From: Metridium senile
Lineage: Eukaryota > Cnidaria > Anthozoa > Actiniaria > Metridiidae
Direction of reading: 5' to 3'
Assembly: GCA_949775045.1 (NCBI GenBank)
Contig: OX459105.1
Coordinates: 3,586,556-3,650,555, forward strand
DNA: 64,000 nucleotides
The position numbers and the translations under genes were made by a program. The stretch's first letter is position 1; every line of letters starts with the position of its first letter. A model generated the notes under the pieces. The model did no database searches, was not told the origin of the DNA, and saw only the letters and a program-made list of their open reading frames with translations. Shown piece by piece: positions 56,710-64,000 of the stretch.

Positions 56710-57199
56710 TCTAATTGAGATTTCTTCAAAATAATAGCTGGATGTAGGAAAACGACAACAGCAAAGAAAGTCCTCTCTCGAGGTTTTTGCTTTTTGAGCA
56801 CATTTTGACGACTTATTTCTATCCAAATAAATACATGATCGCATTGTTGATATCCTGAAGCGCTTGCTCTATGTAAGTAGATTGGATTTCCAATCAAACT
56901 CTTCCATCGAAAGCCCTATGGTTCTTAGATCGTTCCATAGAAAACCCAAAGAACGCTTTCTGCAAACAAAATGGCGACCGCATTCCTTTTCGTTCCATTT
57001 ACACGAGCATGCGCAGACAAAATGCCCATATGCTGCTTTTACCTGGATATCGATGTTCGGTTCGTGCAGTGATACATGCGAGCTGAAAGACTGTCTAAAA
57101 ACAGTGTTATTAAAGTTGTTCTTGCAAAATATACGCAAGAAAAAGCAAGGTAGATACTAGTCACTAAAGCAATTGTTGTTATATTTGAGGCGATTTAAT

Positions 57200-57955
57200 T
57201 TAGGCTGTTGGATGTAGTTTTCAGAGAGACTGATTTCAGCTGTTTTATATTTGTTGTTGTTGAGCTTGACCTTGAGTTTTAAAATCGGTCACGTTATCTG
57301 ACATATTGTAAACAAAGAAATATTACTTTCATCGTTCAACTGCTAGATAATAGGTTGAAGCGATTAAGTTTAAACTTAAAAGTTTTGCGTATAAGTTTGT
57401 TGTTCTTTGCCGAGAAGCTAAGCGCTCGGCAATCGCCAATCAATCGCGGATCTGAAGCTTGTACGAGCTAATAGTATAGTCTATAAAATTAAACTATTGA
57501 CAGATAAACTCGTTATTTTAATCAAAAATATAAAATAAATAATTACAAGAAGCAAAATATTTACCCTAAACATCACTAAAGTATTATACTGTTGTTGTCT
57601 TCACTTCTAGTGCGCTGTATCGTACTCTCTAAGAATGCTTACAATACAGTTAAATATCCAGTAGTAAACAGCTTCGTCCTTTGTAACTGGTTGTGAATCA
57701 ATTCCATAGCATTATGAGTTTATAGCAGGGACGATTTCTCGATAAATTCCATCATAATAAGTTGGCTCGCTTAATTAGCCCGTAAATTGCATGATCTGTA
57801 TTAAAATTCACAGTGACCCTTTCCGAAAACATTCGACATAAACTTAAGTGTAATTCTACTGCGAATCATGTGGAGTGAGCGCATAAAATATGAGAATATT
57901 CCACCTAGAAATCAATCCTTCGACGAATCAAATATCCATGTGCTCGTACTGGCCA
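57200..57955. other. Intergenic stretch, nothing recognised
   Basis: AT-rich sequence with no coding, RNA or repeat structure that can be supported. Confidence 0.4.
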
Positions 57956-57960
57956 GTCTA

Positions 57961-57988
57961 CGCATGCGCTGTGACCATACGCATGCGC
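57961..57988. promoter_or_regulatory. Paired GCATGCGC (NRF1-like) motifs
   Basis: CGCATGCGCTGTGACC and CGCATGCGCGGTGACG lie 19 bases apart in a locally CpG-richer patch, a pattern common in metazoan promoters. It lies about 150 bases before the candidate exon at 58141. Whether it drives anything is unknown. Confidence 0.3.
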
Positions 57989-58140
57989 GGTGACGACTAG
58001 ACGGCGTTTTGCGACCCAAGAAAAAAAAACAAAAAAACATTGAAGCCCATTTTAAGACTCGGGTTTCCTTTGGAAAGCCCGAGTAATTAGGTGTATATCA
58101 ATAGCTGCTCAGCTAATTACAATTTCCCTTCTCTCTACAG

Positions 58141-58220
58141 GGATACATAGCGATGTGTAGAACTACTAATTACCATCGAAATCATTCAAGACAAGCCTGT
58201 ACAGCAATATATCATCAGAC
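58141..58220 (+). other. Isolated candidate exon
   Basis: A strong acceptor (TTCCCTTCTCTCTACAG) ends at 58140 and a GTATGT donor starts at 58221. Only one frame is open across the 80 bases (GYIAMCRTTNYHRNHSRQAC...). Partner exons and family were not recognised, so it may be part of an unrecognised gene or a chance splice pair. Confidence 0.2.
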
Positions 58221-58414
58221 GTATGTCCATTTCATCCCCCTCCCCATCCCCCTGTGTAACACACTTGTTTTGTCGAGATGGGCTTACCGGCTCTCGTGCA
58301 TGAGAGCAAGAAAGACTGAATGATTGAAATGCATGGTTCTCGTCCATCAAACTTATCCAAGTTACGGCCTTCGGACAAAAACTAATGCTATAATAACTAA
58401 AGTTTTGTACATCA

Positions 58415-58553
58415 GGGGCCAGTTGTACGAAGCCTGAATGGCGTTATTCACCGGATAAATCCTTATCCAGCGGATAAAATCTATAAAAAAACCTATGCAA
58501 TGGATAATTTTTATCCGTGGATAACTTTATCCACCCTTCGTACAACCGGCCCC
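58415..58553. mobile_element. 139-bp MITE with GGGGCCAGTTGTACGAA ends
   Basis: The left end GGGGCCAGTTGTACGAA mirrors the right end TTCGTACAACCGGCCCC with one difference. The interior carries repeated GGATAA/TTATCC motifs able to fold. No target duplication is evident. Confidence 0.75.
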
Positions 58554-58902
58554 AGACTTGTTACAAATGCCGATATTTTTCAAACTTGAAACTGGACTAT
58601 CCACGTAACAATTCCATCACGGTATTATAATTTATTTAGTGACAACCTTCCTATGAACGGTTGTATTGTACAGCGCTTTTTATAAATTGTTTCTTCCTTA
58701 GAAACACCAAGAAAGACTCATGATAATTATGGGTAATTTAGACCGGCTGTTTGAGCGTCGCAGCTCAAAATAATCAAACCTTATGGCTTAAAAAGAATGG
58801 GCCCTATATTTTAGCATATTCAGCTCACAAAGACTGAGTACGACGTTTAAATTTTGCCATTGATTTCAATCGAAAGCATAATTATATTAGATGAAAACCT
58901 TA

Positions 58903-59104
58903 AGGCCCGGGCAAACGGTTTCAACATTGCTTCAACAACCGTTCGATTTTGTTGAATAGCAATGTTTAAACTCTTTCAACATTGTTGAAACGTATTGAAT
59001 CGATGTTGAATTGATGTTGAAAAGGTTTAAAAGCGTTTGACAATTGCCATTCAACAAAATCGAACGGAAGTTGAAGCAAATGTTGAAACCGTTAGCCCGG
59101 GCCT
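58903..59104. mobile_element. 202-bp MITE with AGGCCCGGGC ends and TTA duplication
   Basis: AGGCCCGGGC at the left matches GCCCGGGCCT at the right, both bordered by TTA (58900-58902, 59105-59107), the Harbinger-type 3-bp duplication. Arms continue with AACGGTTTCAACATT and GTTCGATTTTGTTGAA and their complements. Confidence 0.75.
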
Positions 59105-59639
59105 TTAGGCCTTGTTTAAACGTCACATCTCACATGTGCCGAATCTAATTCGACCTCTTCGAGATGAGATGAGACGTTTGAACTAAACCTTGAATTTACC
59201 AATCAGTAATAAGTACATGAGAAATCATATATTTAAATTTAACCTCAGATTTCAGAGTAATACTTCTGAAATAACAACTTTAATTTACTAATATCATTGT
59301 AAAGGCTTATTCATTATATTATTAGCGTGAAAATTAGACTCAGATATTATTATTATAAACACTGAATTCCTAATAAACTTTTATTTTATTCTGCTGATGT
59401 ATTGTATTTTAGACTAAATCAGTGAGGGAGGGGAGGTGGAACGACGGCGGTAGCCTTTTCAACACTAGAAGCTAGTCGTCTTGACGGACAAATCGTCTTA
59501 TGACGGACAAGTCTGGTGTGAAAACGGTACAAGAAGGACAAAAAAGTCGTCTGATATTCTTGAATTCTCATCGGATGAAACACATTTGACCAGGCCTCGC
59601 TGAGTGTAAAAAGGGACAATGGTAACATAAAAGCACTTT

Positions 59640-60080
59640 TAACACCAAGCAGTTCCCTTAGATACACCAACGCAGTCCACACTACTTTAATTAACCGCTA
59701 GTTATCGTACATTTTTACTACAATTGTTTTCCTTAAAAACACCGACGCAGACAGTGTAACCTATGGTACATTTTTACACCAATTGTTTCCTAAAACACCG
59801 ACGTAGTCAGTGTAACCTCTAGTTTTGGTACATTTTACACCAATTGTTTCACTTAGAAACATCGACGCAGTCCACACTACTTTAACCGCTATAGTTATCG
59901 TACATTTTTAATACAATTGTATCCTACAAAAACCGACGCAGTCAGTGTAACCTCTAGTTGTGGTACATTTTTACACCAATTGTTTCCTGAAACACCGACG
60001 CAGTCGGTGTAACCTCTAGTTATCCTACATTTTTACTCCATCAGTTCCCTGAAACACCGAAAAAGTCCACTACCTTACTG
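59640..60080. repeat. Diverged tandem repeat, ~60-80-bp unit
   Basis: Six or seven units share GTACATTTTTACACCAATTG, TTTCCT-AAAACACCGACGC and AGTCAGTGTAACCTCTAGTT, with length variation between units. Function unknown. Confidence 0.8.
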
Positions 60081-60421
60081 CCGCAAGTGATCGTAAATGT
60101 TTACTCAAAAGCTCCGTTTAACGGGACCAACTTTTTTGGATGATGTTGCTATACGGTTTCACGAGAACAAAAGAAATGTGGGATGATGATTTTTCCAACA
60201 TCATCCAACAGGGTGTTCAAACGGACCCAACATGTTGGACCAACATTTTGGGCATAATTGTTTAAAAGGGCCCTAATGGTTTCCTATTTGACAAATGCAT
60301 ATGCTAAGAATCCGATGTGATGTTAAAATACACAATAATAAGTAATTTTTATCATATTTAATTCAATTTTTTGGATTTAGTAGAGCGAAAACCATGAAAT
60401 AAAACCAAAATAGTTACTAAT

Positions 60422-61710
60422 CAAGGGCGCCAAAACGAAAAGTTCAGTGCATTGTGAAATGTTTGGACCTAGGAATATAAATTAAGTTTCACTTATCTCA
60501 AATATTGTCCAGAAAATGTGTAATTGTCCGCTTTTAATCACGATAATGTGCTGTATTCCACCACACCGACAATAATACCAACGGTCGTTTGAACGCTAAG
60601 ATTGTGTGCCGCTGTACTAGCCGTTCAACGTAGTGCTGTCGCGAATATTCGTTATTGATTAGCCAACCACTAATTGGATTAAAACCGAATTCGCCCCTCC
60701 ATTCACCTAAAGAGACAGGGGTAGGAAACAACCCGCGGCCCCTTTGTGGACTCGTTTGCTCAACTAATCGGATTATTTTGGCAGTACATAGGGTAATTTG
60801 TTTACACAGCGATGACTGATTCTTCTCCGTCGGTTGGGAAATCGGACGCCGAAGCGGGCTTCGTAATACATCGGGTGCTTGCGTATAAAAATCTGTTATT
60901 TGGCCGTTTATATTTTGAATTAAACAATAGCCGTTAAACTCAATATCTAAAAACAATTACGATGACTATATTAAACACGGCAAATTACCTTTAATTTTGT
61001 GAATGTTGCTTGATGTTTCTTGTGCCGATCGCTTTATTCACGGGTCATTCAAAAAATACTCCATCACTGTCTATCGTCGGTTTAAGTACGTACAAATTGT
61101 ACTATAAACTTGTTCTTTTTCAAAAAATACTACCCATCGTTACTATGATTGGTGCTCGAATAAAGCGACCGGCACAAGAGAACATATACGAGTATGCCTG
61201 TGCTGAGTGCAAGACCGCTATTTTAAAACTTTGCTAATAGTCCGCGGCTTCAAGCACCCGATGTATTACGAAGCCCGCTTCGGCGTCCGATTTCCCAACC
61301 GACGGAGAAGAATCAGTCATCGCTGTGTAAACAAATTACCCTATGTACTGCCAAAATAATCCGATTAGTTGAGCAGACGAGTCCACAAAGGGGCCGCGGG
61401 TTGTTTCCTACCCCTGTCTCTTTAGGTGAATGGAGGGGCGAATTCGATTTTAATCCAATTAGTGGTTGGCTAATGAATAACGAATATTCGCGACAGCACT
61501 ACGTTGAACGGCTAGTACAGCGGCACACAATCTTAGCGTTCAAACGACCGTTGGTATTATTGTCGGTGTGGTGGAATACAGCACATTATCGTGATTAAAA
61601 GCGGACAATTACACATTTTCTGGACAATATTTGAGATAAGTGAAACTTAATTTATATTCCTAGGTCCAAACATTTCACAATGCACTGAACTTTTCGTTTT
61701 GGCGCCCTTG
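60422..61710. mobile_element. hAT-like foldback element with long inverted arms
   Basis: Arms 60422-60882 and 61252-61710 (about 460 bases) are near-perfect inverted copies ending CAAGGGCGCC and GGCGCCCTTG. TACTAAT, extendable to TACTAATCA by end homology, directly flanks both sides (from 60415 and from 61711), fitting the 8-bp target duplication of hAT elements. The ~370-base centre has its own inverted pair (TTGTGCCGATCGCTTTATTC and complement). Both arms hold the same open frame (EWRGEFGFNPISGWL...), which has no known domain and is shared only because the arms are copies. No transposase. Confidence 0.8.
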
Positions 61711-61944
61711 TACTAATCAATAGTTTCTATTTAGTTACTATTTAGTCATTTTCACTCAACAAGAAACATCAAATACAAAAGGCAAGAATACCTCATTACA
61801 ACTTTACTTATTTTTTTATATTGACTAATAGTCACTAAATAAGAACTATTACACAGTAGAAATTGTATCTTTTTTATGGATAAAGTGTTAGCGCTCTACC
61901 TTCTTATGGTGTAACAAATTTTTATAATAATAAAAGCTAGCTAT

Positions 61945-62165
61945 AGTAACTACAGGGCCCGGGGGGAGGGGGGGGCACTCCCTTTGTCCAAGTGGTAGGG
62001 GTGATCGGCGGAGGTTTTGAAAATGACCCCTAAAAGGTACTCACAGATACAAATAAAGCAGAGTAAAAATGAACCTTACAACTGATTTTTGAGCCAAAAC
62101 TCTAAAAGGACCCTAAAAGGTACGCAAAGTAAATATTTTACCCCCCCCCCCCCCCCCCCCTATAG
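61945..62165. repeat. G/C-homopolymer-bearing repeat
   Basis: It opens with GGGCCCGGGGGGAGG and ends with a 20-base C run (62141-62160). Between, CCCTAAAAGGTAC occurs twice. The layout, with a G-rich left and a C-run right, resembles the element at 37256-37459. Confidence 0.5.
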
Positions 62166-62394
62166 GGGCTAGCTTAACAGTGATAGAAAGCCAATATTTA
62201 AACAGAGTCCAGCTTGAGATTATTACCCAAAGAGGCACAAACACCGTTTTAATTATTGTTAGGTTATTTACTTTAGATTATTTGTTCACAGTTTTATTAA
62301 TTCGTAGCAGTGTTTGCAGTTGATTTAGTATAAGCTGGATAACCTACTTCATAGCGTATATATCACCGAATAGGTAAGTGGCAAATGGCACCAT

Positions 62395-63010
62395 AATGAC
62401 GTGAAAACAATTTCTCTTAAACGTTTTAGAAATGTATAACCTCTTTTAAGTGACAACAAGGCGACTTATATGAGAATTTCTCATTAAAGTTTTAGGGAAA
62501 AAAAACTTTTAGCTTTGGACCTCCTTAGAGTGACATCAATAGACCAAGCAATTTATATGGAAATTTCCATTTAAAATAGTTTTGAAATAGTGAAAACATC
62601 TTTGTTTTTTTACCTCTCTAGCTAACAACATCAAAGCAATATGTATGGAAATTTCCATTTAAAATAGTTTTAAAAAAAAAAATTTTACCTCTCTAGAGCG
62701 ACATCAAATCAATTTATCTGAGAATTTCTCTTGAAAGTTTAGAAAAGTATAAAACCTTTTGTAGTTTTGGACCTCCCTAGAATGATATTAAAAATAGTTT
62801 TCCAAAAGTGAAAACATTATTTTTTTTACCTCTAGATCGACATCAAAGCAATTTATATGTAAATTTCAGTTTTGTATATATATATATATTTTTTTTTAAA
62901 GTATAAAAAAAAACCTTAGTAGATTTTTTTACCTCTCTAGAGCGACATTATATATGGGGAATTCCCATTTAAAAGTTTTAAAAAACTATAAAACTGACTT
63001 TTTTTTGCAG
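62395..63010. repeat. Diverged tandem repeat, ~90-bp unit
   Basis: About six or seven units share ACCTCTCTAGAGCGACATC, AAGCAATTTATATGGAAATT and CCATTTAAAATAGTTTT blocks. Later units are shortened. No coding content. Confidence 0.8.
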
Positions 63011-63184
63011 TTTTTTTAGCTCTAACGACTTGGTTTTTATAAGACAAAACTTATTCAATGAAAATCTATTCTCATCCCTTGCAATATATAAATTGGTTCT
63101 TTTAATTCTCTCATTCATAATGGCACATTTTAAAATATTTTTATTATTGTTCTCAGTTTGTAAATCAACCCAATACTGTACATC

Positions 63185-63638
63185 ATGAAGCCGACATTTC
63201 TCTGCGTCTTTGTCATGCTAGCATTAATGGGTATGTATTTGATGCATCGCGGAGAAGTAACTAGTAAATCCCTTCCAGGAGGAGGGGGGAGGCGCATGTT
63301 ACTTTGATCCCCTAAAATGTTTTACCCCGAATTATGTTTTATCCCAAAAAAAACTATTGCTTTTTCATATTTTTGTTCTCTTGAGGAGATTATTCAGAAA
63401 ACACTAAATCCTAATCTTGGACCAGAACTCTAGCCTGGAACCCAGTAGTGAGAGGCGCGCGCGCTGTTAACCACTAAGCCACCTATAAATTATAAATATT
63501 TAGAACTTTTTCAGCTATAACGTTTATTGAATTAGAGCAGCTTCATGAGTCAACGAAGTGATTGAGCCTGATCCTTGCTATGTTCTCATTCACTCATAGG
63601 TACGAGGCTTGACGTAGACGCCCAGGAAATTGGAATGA
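63185..63638 (+). CDS. Putative secreted peptide/protein, first two coding exons (continues beyond window)
   Basis: ATG at 63185 starts MKPTFLCVFVMLALMG, a compact hydrophobic signal peptide. The exon ends in phase 1 at 63230 before GTATGT. A matching acceptor (CACTCATAG) at 63599 opens a 39-base exon (63600-63638; GTRLDVDAQEIGM), also phase 1 at both ends, before GTAGGT. A short signal-peptide exon followed by a small propeptide-like exon is common in secreted peptide precursors of invertebrates. The mature part would lie to the right of the window, so function cannot be assigned. TTATTATTGTTCTCAG at about 63143-63158 could be the acceptor of a 5' UTR exon. Confidence 0.4.
63421..63483 (-). 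repeat. tRNA-like SINE head, minus strand
   Basis: On the minus strand GTGGCTTAGTGGTTAACAGC matches a pol III A box, and CTACTGGGTTCCAGGCTAG a degraded B box. It lies in the intron between the two secreted-peptide exons. Confidence 0.5.
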
Positions 63639-63862
63639 GTAGGTTAAAATATCACCTCTTTATTTTCATATTGCATACCGCAAACTACATATCACATCTA
63701 ATATGTGCAATAGAAAGAACACACCGTGTTAATGCGATAAAAATCGAGTAAAACCGTGAAACGAAACACATGCATAAATCTGTACAATATTATCTTATTT
63801 TGCACCTTTGCTGTATGCAGTATATGCAGCATAATTATCTGAACACATATCTGTAATTGATA

Positions 63863-64000
63863 CAGTGAAACCCCTCTATACCGGACCCTCAATATACCGG
63901 AATCCTCTCTAAACCGGACAAAAGCTATGGTCCGGAAATTTTTACATATATCTTTTGTAAAATTAACCTCAGTATACCGGAACCTCTCTACTCCGGAAAC
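63863..64000. mobile_element. Left end of a pogo/Tigger-like DNA transposon (cut by window edge)
   Basis: CAGTGAAACCCCTCTATACC preceded by TA (63861-63862) is the terminal-repeat type of pogo/Tigger elements. The sub-repeats ATACCGGAMCCTC and TCTAAACCGGAC continue to the window end. The body and transposase, if any, lie outside. Confidence 0.75.

Noticed and set aside
60534..61598. 140- and 65-codon frames sharing EWRGEF...NPISGWL
   Set aside because: They are mirror copies in the arms of the hAT-like foldback element with no domain recognised.

Overview
This window looks like nuclear DNA from an AT-rich, intron-rich and repeat-rich animal genome. The most likely source is a cnidarian (anthozoan-type), or at least a marine invertebrate. 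This rests on short GT/AG-spliced exons, an LRR-type 7TM receptor family, a metazoan HOOK gene, many foldback and MITE-like transposons, and tRNA-derived SINE heads. The species call is an inference. No rRNA gene, intact tRNA gene, operon or CRISPR array is present.

Layout. (1) 1-715: the 5' end of a minus-strand Ty3/gypsy-like LTR retrotransposon, with LTR, primer-binding site and gag start. (2) 1874-5811: a 3.9 kb foldback element with ~950 bp inverted arms flanked by TTAA; its centre holds smaller palindromes, a degenerate 10-bp repeat and a possible cysteine-rich exon. (3) 5966-20883: a tandem cluster of three copies of a leucine-rich-repeat 7TM receptor (LGR/relaxin-receptor-like). Copy 1 is a fragment without its 7TM exon. 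Copy 2 is intact (568 codons over four exons). Copy 3 is nearly identical to copy 2 but carries a nonsense codon and two indels. Copies 2 and 3 lie in a recent segmental duplication with a foldback element at its junction; copy 3 is followed by 618 bp of uninterrupted TTGG repeat. (4) 20884-26900: a ~95-bp tandem array with an inserted 197-bp MITE, then a second TTAA-flanked foldback element. (5) 27219-53281: a complete HOOK-family gene, 29 exons joining into 713 codons in consistent phase. Its introns hold minisatellites, Harbinger-like and Tc1/mariner-like MITEs, a LINE inserted inside a MITE, and a SINE head. (6) 53282-64000: mostly repeats, including a hAT-like foldback element with target-site duplication and two diverged tandem arrays. 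It also holds weak candidates for a small minus-strand gene and an isolated exon, a plausible signal-peptide exon of a secreted peptide gene near the right edge, and the left end of a pogo/Tigger-like transposon.

The two well-supported functional loci are the LRR-GPCR copy 2 (cell-surface signalling) and HOOK (dynein/microtubule cargo adaptor). Nothing in the sequence links them functionally. Exon boundaries were assigned by eye from splice sites, reading phase and recalled family similarity, without alignment tools.
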